Assembly (NCBI GenBank): GCA_034387635.1
Contig: JAOANU010000001.1
Location: 62,001 to 126,000, forward strand
Direction: 5' to 3'
From: Rhodosporidiobolus odoratus
Lineage: Eukaryota > Basidiomycota > Microbotryomycetes > Sporidiobolales > Sporidiobolaceae
DNA: 64,000 nt
In this document: one piece after another, positions 15,461 through 26,386 of the stretch
Layout: each line of letters starts with the position of its first letter
Numbering within the stretch: position 1 is the stretch's first letter
Notes under the pieces: model-generated
The model's input: only the letters and a program-made list of their open reading frames with translations
What the model was told of the DNA's origin: nothing
Database searches by the model: none
Made by a program: the position numbers and the translations under genes

Positions 15461-16513
15461 CTAGTGCTTCGGAACGAGGTCGCTGTAGAAAGTCGAAGGA
15501 GCCGAGAGGTCGGCGATCATGAGACGAATGCGGTGTAGTGGATAATGGGGACGGATCGACAAGCGAAATAGGGGGCGGCACATCAGCATCCAGCGGGAAA
15601 GAGAAGCGGGAAAGCCAGAACAGGACGCACCCGACCACGGGGTACTTGCCACGGAAGAGTTCTGCGAGGTAAGGCGGAGAGGATGACGGGTCAGATAACA
15701 AGCCAGTGGCAGGAAGAGCCGAGCAACGCAAGCCGAGCGGGACGCCTTCGTATGAGGGTGAGGGAGGAGAATAAGCGCACCTTCCCACTCCGTCAACCCC
15801 CTCCACTTGCCATCGTCCATCCCCTCCACGAGCGAGTCGATTCCTTCGTTGCCCTCGCCATCAATCTGGCCGAGCGGGTAGAGCATGTCGCTCTCGAAGG
15901 ATTGGTTGGCGAGACCGCGCGAGGCGTCTCGGCCGGCGAAGGAGGCGTAGGGTCCGCCTGTGTGTGCGAATTCGTCTCGTCAGATATGAGCTCGTGGATG
16001 CCGTTGCGCTAGAAGCAAGGGTTCGAGACAAGTTGGGTTGAGGGCAAAAAAATGGAGAAAAAGTGCACCAGGTCCATAGAATCCTTTCCCAGCCGTCACA
16101 TCATACACCTTCCTCCTCACAGCGAGCAGCACTCTCCCATCCCCCTTGAGACCATCAAACTCAGCCAACTCAGTCGGAGTGTACTGTTTCCACACTTCGC
16201 ACTTCCTGCCCACGCCCTCGGTGGGAGAGGGACGCCAGTTGTACTCGCCAGCTTGGTGGGTGGTCGGGACTTCCCAGGGTTGCGGTGCGATGGCGGGGGA
16301 AGGGATCAGGCGGTATATGCAGAGGAAGAGGAGGAGAAGAAGGGACGAGTTGAGAGGGGAGATGAGGTTGGTAGCGATTAGGAACGAGGACACGGAGGAA
16401 GGTAAGAGCTGGAGCAGGGTAGACTGGACAGTCATTTTGGCTGCTGCAATAGAAGTCCGGGCACTTTTGTAGTGTGGATGACTGGGAAAAAGGGAGATTT
16501 GCGGTCGTGTTTC
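15246..16513 (-). repeat. Inverted repeat, left copy (contains intact Dap1-like gene)
   Basis: The reverse complement of 15246-16513 matches 31028-32311 almost base for base, including introns, with only a few differences. It includes the whole Dap1-like gene, about 215 bp of 3' flank and about 78 bp upstream of the ATG. Similarity fades abruptly outside: past 16513 the sequence enters the muskelin 5' region, which is absent from the right copy. Confidence 0.92.
15461..16435 (-). CDS. DAP1: Dap1/MAPR-family cytochrome b5-like heme-binding membrane protein
   Basis: Four exons (16435-16069, 15957-15781, 15661-15631, 15482-15461) give 198 aa with consistent phases; the last exon is 22 nt and encodes DLVPKH plus stop. 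Residues about 20-47 form a hydrophobic N-terminal anchor (SLLLLLFLCIYRLIPS). The MAPR domain follows: YTPTELAEFDG, RVLLAVRRKVYDVTAGKGFYGPG, then GGPYASFAGRDASRGLANQSFE across intron 1, and the C-terminal FRGKYPVVG. Dap1/PGRMC proteins bind heme in the ER membrane and support sterol-synthesis cytochrome P450s. This is known of the family, not shown here. It is divergent from muskelin, with start codons only about 123 bp apart, so the two probably share a promoter. A second, broken copy lies inverted at 31108-32084. Confidence 0.88.
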
Positions 16514-16558
16514 CTCGTCTCGTCTCCGCTTCTGTCTGCTGTCGATTCACCAGAAGGA
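16436..16558. promoter_or_regulatory. Short divergent intergenic promoter (Dap1-like / muskelin-like)
   Basis: The two start codons (16435 minus, 16559 plus) are separated by 123 bp. The region is not coding in either model and must hold both transcription starts unless 5' leaders overlap. No TATA box is obvious. Confidence 0.5.
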
Positions 16559-19500
16559 ATGAATGGGCCTTCATCAGAGACTCTGAGATGGTCGCTGTCT
16601 CCTCTAGCTGATCTTACACCGCAGAGGATACCCTACAAGTATGTTCCCCTTCTCCCCCACCTCGCCATCATCCCTTCTCACTCACTCTCTCCCCTTGCGC
16701 AGGATACACTCTAGCAGTGGTCACCATGCCAATTTTCACCCGGACAACATCCTTCGACCCCCCACTCCGGGCGATGAGAACTCGAGGTGGACCGCTCCTT
16801 CACCCGAGACGAGACGGCAGGAAGCTAAACGCGAGGGTAGAGAGGGTAAGAGGAAAGAACCGGAATGGGTATGCGTCGAGCTCGAGGAGATAGCGCTAGT
16901 TCAGGTTGTTGGGTTTGGGAAAATCAACAAGCGTACGTTGGCATTTTTCCTTTCTTCCTGCGCAAAAAAGCGTGCTTATTTCTACCTTCATCGTCCCCTT
17001 GCTTCGATCTGCTCTATGTGATCACTCGCAGCCCACCCCTGCACTCTGTCACAGTTCACTGTCTGGGGCGGACCAACCTCCGATCCCGCCAGTATGGAAT
17101 GCTTGAAAGAGGGCGGCTTACGAAACGACGGCAAGGAAGAGCAAGTCCGAGTCCGGATGGAAGTCTGCTCTCGGGGTGAAGAAGCCGAAGCAGAGGAAGA
17201 AGACGCAGTCGAGGAACGTGACGGGTTCCGCGCTGTATGTCCTCTTTATCTTTCCGTTAACCTCGCTAGTCAGCTGACATGCCCCCTGCACAGCCTGTCC
17301 CCGTAAGATTTCTTCGAATAGACTGCCACCTCGCCGCAAACTCCAACTACAGCATCTCAATTTGGCACCTCTTCCTGCTCGGTTTCCCTTCTTCCTACCT
17401 CACCTCCCTCGCCCCATCTCTCCCTTCAACCTTCCCATCTTCGCCTTCTTCCTTCCTCGCACTCTACGACACCCACCGCGAAGCTCAAATCACTCACTCC
17501 ATCCTCGCGCACCTCCGCCGATCAGGACCTACCTACCGAGCCGCGTTTGAAGCGCTCAAAGCTGCGGCGCCGAAAGAGACGATCGAGACGTTCGAACATC
17601 CGTTGTTGACGGAGCTACATGGTGCGCTGGTGGAGAAGGGTGACTGGGACGAGGCGGAGAGGGTATTGGACAAGGCGGAGGAGGGAGGGTTGTTCCGACT
17701 TTGGGGTGCATCGGGTGAGGCGAACCCGGCGCGAGGGCCGAGAACGAATAAGAAGGGCAAGATGGTGGCCAAGTGGGAAAAGTTGGGTCAACCGCCACCT
17801 CATCCGGCTGCGGGTGCTACGTCGACTTGGCCTACGGGTAGAGGTGGTCATACCCTCGTTCGAGTCGGACGAAAAATCGTCCTTTTCGGTGGATGGGATG
17901 GTCAACGAGACCTAGGGGACGTGTGGGAGTGGGACCTTCCGCTGACGCAGCAGTCTTATGCGGCGGGGGACAAGGGCGGACCTTGGAGGAGGGTCATGAG
18001 CGGTGAAGAAGGAGAAGAAGGAGAAGGGCAGGAAGGACCGGGAAGGAGGAGCTGTCATGCTTTTGCGGCGGATGAGCGGACGGGGTGGGTGTATCTGCTG
18101 GGTGGGAGGAGGGACGATCCAGCGGATTTCTTGCCCGATGCAGCGGCGCCGAGCAGAACCGCTACGGGGGAACGGGAAGGTGCGGAAGAGATGGAGGTTG
18201 ATGGGAGTGAGGGGGGGGATACGAGTGGGCAGGAGGACAATGAAGAAGATGAGGAAGAGGAAGAAGATGAAGAGGAGGAGGACCCGTGGAAGAGTGACTT
18301 TTGGCGCTACAAGGCTAGTGGACCGGGAAGGGGGAAGTGGGAATGTCTGAGTCGAGATACGAGGAAGGAGGGTGGACCGGCACTGCTGTATGTTCCACTT
18401 CCATCGAGCCTTTTCGCACTTCCCGGTCTGCCGCCTGACGCTTACGACCACCCTCAGCTTCGACCATGCCATGGTTGTTCACTCCTCCGCCTCGCGTCTT
18501 TTCGTCTTTGGCGGAAAGAACCAGCCTTACGAACCTGAACCGGATCCGCTCGACATGCTCGCTTCGGGTGACGACACAGGTCGAGGCGGGAGGAGGGGAG
18601 ACGCAGATCCGACTCGAACGAGGTACAGCGGATTGTGGTCCTATGACCTCGAGAGAAGGCGATGGAGTCACCTCATGTGCGATTTCCGACGCCTTCTCAC
18701 CCTCGTGCCTATCGATACTGACGGGTTCTACGCTGTTTCCCTCGCTTGTTCCTGTGACGTCTTCATGCCGTACCGCTTTGCCTGGTTCCCGCTGATGTAC
18801 AACAGCAACGACCCCCTTCCCTCCTCGCATTCTTCCTCGTCACAAGACCGACTTCTCTCTCGAGCTGGTCATGCCCTACTTCTGGACGAAGGCCAATCCG
18901 GAGGCGACCCGACGCTCTACATCCACTCAGGACAGCGGCACGAAGCGTACTTGCAGGACCTGTGGGCAATCCGGTTAGCGTCCGCATCTGGCGAGGAAGG
19001 AGAGGGAGGAAGAGGTCGAACGGTCCGGCAAGGTGCGACCACGAGATCGGGCACTGGAGCAGAAGTCGAACAGGACGAAGAAACCCTCTGGCGACAAGGG
19101 GCGGTTCTCAACCTTCCTCCACCTCCAACAGCAGTCACAACTGCCATAACTCACTCACTAGTAGACCTCGCCGCCCTCCCCGGCTCCCCGGAAGCTTCTC
19201 CTTCTCGAGCTCCAACTTCGTGCTCTCCTTCATCCCACACGGGTGGAGGCCCGACGATCCTGCAAATTCGACGAGTCTACCCGCCCCTTTCCTCCTCTGC
19301 TTCTTCTTCTTCCACCTCTTCCCCGCCGCCAACCCTCCCACCCCCAGGGTTCACCCACCGCCTCACCCTCTCACCCTTTTCCTCGTCCTGGACACTCCTT
19401 ACGGGACTTGTCCGTATCCCGACTGCACCAGGCGAAGGCGACGGAGGTGGATCTATCAGAGAAGGGGTTTTGGCAGGGGTTTGGAGGAGGAGAGGTGCTG

Positions 19501-20467
19501 AGGGTGGAAGAGGAACAGGGGGAGAGGGAGCGTGGGAGAGGGTGGAGGAGGAATGGGGGGTTGCGGCGGCAAGTGGTGGGATGGAGGGGGAACGGCCGGG
19601 GGGAAGGTACGCTAGTCAGGTGCGCGCTTTCTTCTCTTTTGTGGCTACTGAGCCTCTTCGAGCTGATGAGGGACATCCCCCGGGGTATCTGCAGGTCGTG
19701 TATGACCCCCTCCTCGATGAACATTACATGTTTGGTGGACATCCGGATCCGGAAACGACTCTTGCCTCAGGAGGAGGAGGGGGAAGTCCGAGTTGGCGGT
19801 TGGGGGACTTTTGGAAGTTGAGGATTGTCGAGTGCGTCTGCTTGTCGCTGTACTACTCCGCATGCTTCCTTGGGCAGCGCGCATTTGCACCCTCGAGCCG
19901 GGACGACTGCTGACTGTGGGCTGGTTCCCTCGTTGTCCCGAACAGTCCGAGTCCGCAGGAGGCACTCAGGAGGGCCAAATTCCTGGTTCGGAAAGAGCGG
20001 TACGTCACCTTGCGGCCTCTCTGTCGCTCTCATCCCGATCCGCGTAGAACTGATTTAAATCTTTTTGCACCCTGGCTTCTTCTTCTTCTCATCCCTGCGC
20101 CCTTCTCTTTCGCCACCTTTCCGGACACAGCTTCAACGCCCTGACCCGTACCTCTCCGACCCTCTACGCCCTCTCGTACCTTCAATCATCCCTGTCCTCC
20201 CTCGTGGACCACTCGAACCCCTCCGAAAGCGCCGACTTCCGAGCCTGCATGGCTGCGGTCCTCTCAGCGCCTCGATCAAACAACGTCGACGTCGACCTCG
20301 CTACCGACATGGGTGAGTCAGTCGAGTTGGAGAGGGTCAGGCGTGGGAAGGGTGAGGGGTGGAAGGGCAGGCAGAGGGTTTGGGAGGAGGCGATGGAGTT
20401 CTTCCCAAGGGTGGAGAGGGAACCGAGTGCGAGTGGGGGTGGGATCGTCGGGAATGGGAGGAGATGA
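16559..20467 (+). CDS. Muskelin-like kelch-repeat protein
   Basis: Nine exons (16559-16638, 16703-16932, 17032-17234, 17294-18387, 18458-18676, 18806-19619, 19695-19831, 19946-19999, 20131-20467) give 1055 aa with matching phases. The order matches muskelin (MKLN1). An N-terminal discoidin-like part has IPYKIHSSSGHHANFHPDNI, VQVVGFGKINK and a LKEGGLRND segment. It is followed by FLRIDCHLAANSNYSISIWH, a LisH/CTLH-like helical part (HPLLTELHGALVEKGDWDEA), and then kelch blades (LFGGWDG, YLLGGRRDD, LFVFGGKN, YMFGGHPDPE). The C-terminus, LTRTSPTLYALSYLQ, also resembles muskelin. Insertions rich in Glu, Ser and Gly make it longer than animal muskelin (about 735 aa). Known muskelins are substrate-side subunits of the CTLH/GID ubiquitin ligase; a similar role here is inference. 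The start lies 123 bp from the divergent Dap1-like gene. Confidence 0.9.
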
Positions 20468-20879
20468 GTGATGGTAGACGAGTGTAGGACGACAGGAAGA
20501 GAAGAAGAGGAAAATGTAATGCTGTCGGTCATTTCCGAGCTATGTTGCGCACGGTTACCTTTCCGTGGTGTGGTGTCGTGTGAAGGTCCGATTTACTCGA
20601 CAGAATGAAGCGGAATGTTTGGTTGAATTTGTGAAATTGTGAAACTGTGGAACGCGGTGCACGCGTCGAGGCTCCTGTCGCCTCGAAGGGTTGAAGCGTT
20701 CCTTCAACAAGATCACTGCTACGCCTGGCTTACTACACGCTCGTTACTCTCTCAACGCACGCCTAGCTTACCCATACCCTGCCCTGTCGTCGTCCTCGAT
20801 CAGCTGCTCTCGAGATTGTGGTCGCCGCGATTTCCATTGTATCGGAATCTCCTAAAACCACGTTGTACACGGATAGAGC
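20468..20879. other. Intergenic; 3' end of muskelin-like gene and promoter of CRH-like gene
   Basis: About 410 bp with no supported gene; both flanking genes are on the plus strand. Confidence 0.5.
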
Positions 20880-23800
20880 ATGCGGAAACGGTACGCCCTC
20901 CCTTTCCCTCTCTCTTGACAGCCGCGTTGGCTGACCCTGATTACCCTTTGCCAGCTCACTTCTTCTCTTGGCCCCACTTGGCTTCCTTCAAGCCGCAGCC
21001 CAAGCACCGGCTGGAGGAGGTGGAACTGGCAGTACTTCTACTTCACAGGCCTGTGGATGGAGCTCAAGTTGCGCAAAGTCCTCACCGTGTTGCACTGAAT
21101 ACGGGCGAGTCCTCTTCTCTCCTTTTCCTTTAGCTTTCTCCTAATTCACCTCGTGCCTGTTGGTCTATTTTTACAGCTACTGCTCGGCTGGTGTGGGATG
21201 TTTGGGAGGATGCAACCCTCAGGGCTCGTTTGGAGAGGGGTACTGCGCACCTATGCCTGCTTGTCAGAGCGCAAACGTTCGTCTCTTTTCCCGTTCCCTC
21301 TCCCTCCCGCGTCCCGCCACATAAGCCCACACACTCCTCTGCTAGACCCTGACTCTATCGCTGTCCTACTCTTGCCGCGCAGTACACCTTCGTGGACGAC
21401 TCGAGGTTCCAGCTGAACCATACGGCTTATGACGGAGATGCTACCAAGTACGATTTCACCCTCGACAAGCGTGCGTCCCTGTTCATCGGTCTCTTGATTT
21501 CGTCTCCACCGACTTATGCCCTCAATATGCAGTCGACAGCGGCAACGCATCGATTGTACAAAACGGCGAGATGGTCCTCTCCCTCACTGAAGATGGTGGC
21601 GGGACCCGAGTTTCGACAACGCGACATGTACTGTATGGCACGATCGAGGCGAGTCTCAAGTCGGTTGGAGCGGCGGGAGTGGTAACCGCGTTTATTACTA
21701 TGGTAAGCCGGGCTTTCCCCCTCATGTACTCTTCTAGTCTTCGCTTCTTGCTCGATCTTCTACGCTTCAGACACCCCCAGCTGAGTACAGGGTGCTTGCT
21801 GACTTCGCTTTGTCCACAGAGTGGCGTCAAGGATGAGATTGACTGGGAGTTCACGACGAATGATACCAGCGAGGCTCAGACCAAGTACGCCCATTCAGCC
21901 CTTCCTGCCCTCCTCTTCGCGTTGGACAATCACTTACTTGTTTCCCTCTCTCGTTCGCGTCTCCTCGCATCTGTCCGTTTACGCAGCTACTATTGGGAGT
22001 AGGTCTCTTCATGGCTTCTCTCTTTGCTTTCATGCATGTCTACCACTTCTTGAGTCTGGGAACGCCATACTGACGGACCTTGCTGTGCGCAGAGGTGATG
22101 TAGACAACTACTCTCACGGTGGAACTGCGTCGGTCAAGAACCGCGATACTACCTATTCAACATAGTCCGTCTCGGTCTCTCTGCCTCTTCTTGCCCACAC
22201 TGACCTTTCTCCGCATGCATGCCCCCCCCCCCCCCCCCCCCCTCTCTCTCTCTTCTGTCTCCACCTTTCCCGCCTGTTTGTCCTCACTCGGCGCCTACAG
22301 CGGTTTAACTTGGACCCCTACCCAACTCATGTGGACCATCAACGGTAAAACCGTCCGAACGCTCAAGAAGTCCGATACCAAAGACGGGAGGTACCCTCAG
22401 ACTCCCAGTCGAGTGCAGTTCTCGGTCTGGCCGGCAGGAGTAGATGGAGCCAGTCAAGGTGTTCGTTGCCTTTTCCTGTCTAGGTCCCCTTCTCCGCCGC
22501 TGTGGGTGCTAATTCCTCTTGCTTCACACTCGCTCGACGGACATAGACGATCGACTGGTCAGGCGGCCTCATCGATTGGTCCAGCCCAGATTATACCTCT
22601 CAAGGGTACTACGCCGCCCACGTCCAATGGCTTTCAATTCAATGCTACACTGGGGACGACTTTGATCTGCCTTACAACGGTACGAGCTCGAATTCGACGA
22701 GCAAGAGACTGGTCAAGAGGTTTGGGAAGGGTGAGGAGGGTGAAGAGATGGAGGGGCTTTGGAAGAGGGCGGGGGAGACGGTGGGGAGTTATGTTTGGGG
22801 AGGTATGTTTCCAACCCGTCCTTTCCTCCTTTTAAGCCTGTTCTGTTGTTTTTTGCGCTGATTCCTTCTTTCGCGCCGTGTCCTCCTTCTCTCGCGCGCG
22901 CAGCCAACGATACCAATGGTCAGATCGGCGTGACCGGATCGAATGCTGCGACTATCATCAATAGCCCTTACAGCACAGGGCAGAACAGTGCGTTACCCCT
23001 CTGCTCTCTCCTCTCTGCTCGCACCTTCTAACCTGACCATGCGTCCTTCGCTACTCATCAGTGATCGTCAAGAATGGCGACACGAAGGGTGTGACTTCGA
23101 CCAAGGATTCGGGAGGGGGCACCGGCGTGCTTGGGGATAATGCGGTGGGGAATTGGTGGGCTAAGCAGAAAACGGCGGTGGTACGTTACTCGTTCCTTCG
23201 CTTTCCCTATCTCCACCCTGGCGTCACTCTTCGTCCCCACCCCGCTGCTTGTTTCCGCCTCGCTCACCTCGCTCTGCCGCTCCTTCTCCTTTGCCTCTTC
23301 ACCTTTTTGACGTTCGCAATTTCGCCCATGCCCATATGACTCGACTCAACAGCACATCGGCATCATCATTGGAGCCTGCGCCCTCGCCCTCTTCCTCTTC
23401 GTCGCAATCTGCACCATCTTTGCCCGATCCAAAGACCGTCGAAAACGCTCTCAAGAAACCAACAAACTCACGAAATCTACCGGGGGTGGAGGGGTGGGAG
23501 ATGCGATCCCCCTCGTACCCAAGTCAGGAGGAGGGCACCGGGGCTTACCGGGTAAGTTTGAGAGGCAACCTAGTTATGGGTACCCTGACTCGATTGGAGG
23601 AGGAAGTAGTATCAAGAGCGGGTACACCGGCTCGATCGGAGGCGGCGGCGGGCGGGGGACTCCTCAACCGGCGGTACCGCAGATTCCGAGACAGTACCAA
23701 CAGCAGCAGCAAGGGGGGTATGGATATGCTCCGGCACCGATGTCGCCGTATGGAGGTCAACCGGCGATGGGGGGATACGGCGGAGGTAGTGGAGGTGGTG

Positions 23801-23880
23801 GGTATGGAGCGCATACGACACCGCAGGGGTATGCGCAGCAGTGGACTGGGTATGGGTATGGGAATGGGGGGAGGCGGTGA
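20880..23880 (+). CDS. CRH-family GH16 chitin-glucan transglycosylase, membrane anchored
   Basis: Thirteen exons give 604 aa: 20880-20890, 20955-21104, 21177-21276, 21383-21470, 21533-21702, 21820-21884, 21987-21998, 22093-22164, 22301-22460, 22547-22802, 22904-22987, 23062-23180, 23353-23880. The 11-nt first exon plus exon 2 make a signal peptide (MRKRSLLLLAPLGFLQAAAQ). A cysteine-rich chitin-binding-like segment follows (ACGWSSSCAK, CCTEYGYCSAGVGCLGGC). The GH16 core has the catalytic signature DEIDWEF with the E-x-D-x-x-E arrangement, plus TYSGLTWTPTQLMWTING. Near the end is a transmembrane helix (IGIIIGACALALFLFVAIC) and a Gly/Gln/Tyr-rich tail. CRH enzymes (Crh1/Utr2) link chitin to beta-glucan in the wall. 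Intron 2 uses a GC donor, and intron 8 holds a 21-base C run. Exon 7 is only 12 nt. Confidence 0.9.
21105..21176 (+). other. GC-AG intron in the CRH-like gene
   Basis: The exon ends TAC-GG and the intron begins GCGAGT and ends TTTTACAG. Joining restores EYG|YCSAGVGC in a conserved cysteine-rich segment. No GT donor nearby keeps the frame. GC-AG is a known minor class of U2-type introns. Confidence 0.8.
22222..22242 (+). repeat. Poly-C tract (21 C) followed by CT repeat
   Basis: A run of 21 cytosines followed directly by (CT)n in intron 8 of the CRH-like gene. Run length may be unreliable. Confidence 0.9.
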
Positions 23881-24225
23881 TAGCCGCCGGGCTTGATGAG
23901 GAGGTCGGCGTTTCCGGAAGGGAAAGACGGAGCAGCTGCGGCTGGAGCATGTATCTTTATCCCTCCTCCTCTACACACACATCTATTCGACCTTTTCCTC
24001 CACGCTCATTTGCCCGATCTCGTTGTTCATCGATTCGTTTTCCGTTGTTTCTCTTGTTCTTCTCTGCGTTCTCCCTTTCTTTTTGTACTCGATCGCAGGG
24101 CGCGTCTCCAAGTGGAACCTCACAGACACTACTACTCTCACGAGCTACCTCTACAGTCCAGAGAGAGCGAGAGAAAAGTGTCGGCGGAAGAGGAGCGGGA
24201 CCTTCTCAAACAGCTATCTTGGTTT
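23881..24225. other. Intergenic between convergent genes
   Basis: 345 bp between the stop of the CRH-like gene and the stop of the F-box/LRR-like gene. Nothing else seen. Confidence 0.5.
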
Positions 24226-25917
24226 TCACCTCGGCCCGCTACCATCACACGTTCCACGCTTCCCCTGCTTCCCGATATCTTGAAGGAACCCTCCCTCCCT
24301 CTCCCCCTTCCCTCCTTCATGCAAATCCTCCAGGTTCAGGAAGGTCACGTCCCTCTCCATCCCTTGCAAAGCACACATCACCACCGCGAGGTTTCGTTCT
24401 GCTTCGAGGATTGGGGTGAGGTGTGCGCCGGCGGGATGGGTGGCGAGGAGGGTGGTCTGAACGGTGAAAAGGGTGGCGAGGGTTTTCTCCTGCGAGGTTC
24501 GCTCAGAGTGGGTGAGCGGCATTGGGAGAAAAGGAGGGGGAAGGGATCAAAGGAAAGACGTACCTCCACATTATCGAGCTCCCTCGCAGAGTCTTCGGCG
24601 AAAGACGCGGTACACTTCCACCCTTGTTTTTCACCCAAATGCCTCAACTTGAGCGCCGACCAGGGACCTAGCGCGCCTCTGCAGTTGACATTTCCCAGCA
24701 CGACTTCCTTGACACTCAGCTTGATAGCTGTATTTGAGCTTTTCTCGAGGGTGGTGTGGAAAGAGGTAACAGGATCCGTCTTGGGGTTCAGAACGGCGGG
24801 AAGGATGAGCCCTCCCCCAAGTGGTACGACTGGACTGTGGAGAATGAGCTTCTCGAACTTCGATGCCGCGCCTCCAGACCCAGCTGTGGTGGAGGAGGGA
24901 AAGAGGAAGTATGGCAGCAATTCTTCGATGCCGAGCGCTGAGGGGTCAATGAGGGTAAGGGTGCGGAGGCTGTGACAGCTCAGGGCGAGGTTGCGAGCTT
25001 CCACGTTTCGGGTTTGGGCTTGAGTGACAGAGGAGGGAGGGAAAGGGGTTTGTAAGGAGGAGGCACAGGTGAAAAGGTAGGGAGGGAGGAGGTAGGTCTC
25101 GTAGTCAAGGACGCGGAAAGCGGAGAGGTCGAGGTGTTGCAGAGATGACAAAGTCGGCGAGAGACAGTGGAGGGTGAAAGACCAGTCCGGGGCAGATGAG
25201 GAAGACGAGAACGAGGAGGAAAGGGTCAGATCGGTGAGGCGGAAAGGGAGCTTCACAGTTTGTTGCGTATCGCCAGAGCAGGACAATCTAGAGAGAGGCA
25301 GAGACTGCGAGAGGCGCTCGAGATCTGCGCAGAAGGGTTGACTAGTTACGATCCGGAGACGACGACAGGAAAAGCGAGAAGGCTTGCCGCCGACATACCT
25401 TGGACATACCTTTCCGCCCCTTGCCCGCCAGAACACCCACGTCAACCTGGCCCTCACATGCCTCCACATCGACGAAGAGCTCCTTGACGCCATCCACTCC
25501 CCGCAAGACTTGCTTCATCAAGCTCGCAGTCTATTTTCTTGCTTTTCCCTGAATTTCCTTCCGCTTTATCCCAGCCTGAGCGGATGACCAACTTCCTCGC
25601 CTCCCTCCTCCGACATTGTCTCGTCCCTTCGAGCCATTTTTTGGCCTGCTCTGGGCGCGAGAGGACGACTCCGACGTCGTCCTGATCGTGTCCTGGTCGT
25701 TTCGCCAAATATGGTCGTCGGTCTGTGCCCAAGTGCGGTTAACTCTGGCGTTGAAGGCGATGTGATGTTACCACTCAGGTCTGCCCGCAGGAATCAAGGA
25801 GGAGAACGAGGAAGCGATATGAAGTAAGAGAAGTCTGACGAGAGTAGGAGATGAGAGGACTAGGCGGTGAGCGAGGAAAGCTAGGCCAGGTGGACGGTGA
25901 GGAAGAGGAGCAGTCAT
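24226..25917 (-). CDS. F-box/LRR-like protein (5' end unresolved)
   Basis: The well-supported part consists of an exon ending at about 25404 (VLRGVDGVKELFVDVEACEGQVD), a central exon of about 750 nt from DLERLSQSLPLSRL to ELDNVE, and a last exon starting at EKTLATLFTVQTTLLATH and ending in TGA at 24226. The central part has irregular leucine-rich segments (LTDLTLSS, LQHLDLSAF, SLRTLTLIDPSALGIEELLPY, FEKLILHS). Upstream, minus-strand words such as VNRTWAQTDDHIWR and SPTLVRLLLLHIASSF look like an F-box, with an ATG at 25917. I could not join these parts in one frame with ordinary introns, so the 5' half may be mis-modelled or damaged. F-box/LRR proteins select substrates for SCF ubiquitin ligases; that role is inferred only from appearance. 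Confidence 0.5.
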
Positions 25918-26386
25918 CTTTTATCGGTACTTTGAACCTGTCAGAGAGAGATAGGGACGGCGGGTAGAAGGAGTTGCACGATGAAAGTAAAAAGGAAAAC
26001 AGGGACAACTGCGACTCTAGCCAACTTGGTGATCCGTGTACAAGCACAGCCTCCACGGTTGAATAGACGTCTGCATCCAGACTCGTCGCCCCGAGTACGG
26101 CCGCTGGCAAAGACCGATCGCATTCTGAAAGGGCTCAGAGAAAAATACGTTTGTCCATCGCTTCCCCTCCGGACTATGGTTGAACAGCAGGAGACTATAC
26201 AATGTGAGGGTACCAACCACTGCGATAGACCCAATCGGCCTACGAGGAACCCCGATCCAACAAGTCGACGCTCAGAAGGGAACGCCAACAACCTCGGAAA
26301 AAACCCGTTCTATCCTCGCCGTCCCCGTGTTCCATTTCTACGTCCTGCCTGTCGTCCCTTTACCGCATGAGACAAAGACCCAATGC
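25918..26386. other. Intergenic
   Basis: About 470 bp between the F-box/LRR-like gene start and the GSH1 stop. No supported gene. Confidence 0.45.

Noticed and set aside
15399..15886. Minus-strand open frames of 135-141 codons inside the Dap1-like locus
   Set aside because: They read through the introns of the Dap1-like gene; the spliced model explains the region and both inverted copies share it.
22222..22242. Poly-C run as an assembly gap filler or telomeric sequence
   Set aside because: It lies inside an intron with good splice sites on both sides and is followed by an ordinary CT tract, so a microsatellite is the simpler reading.
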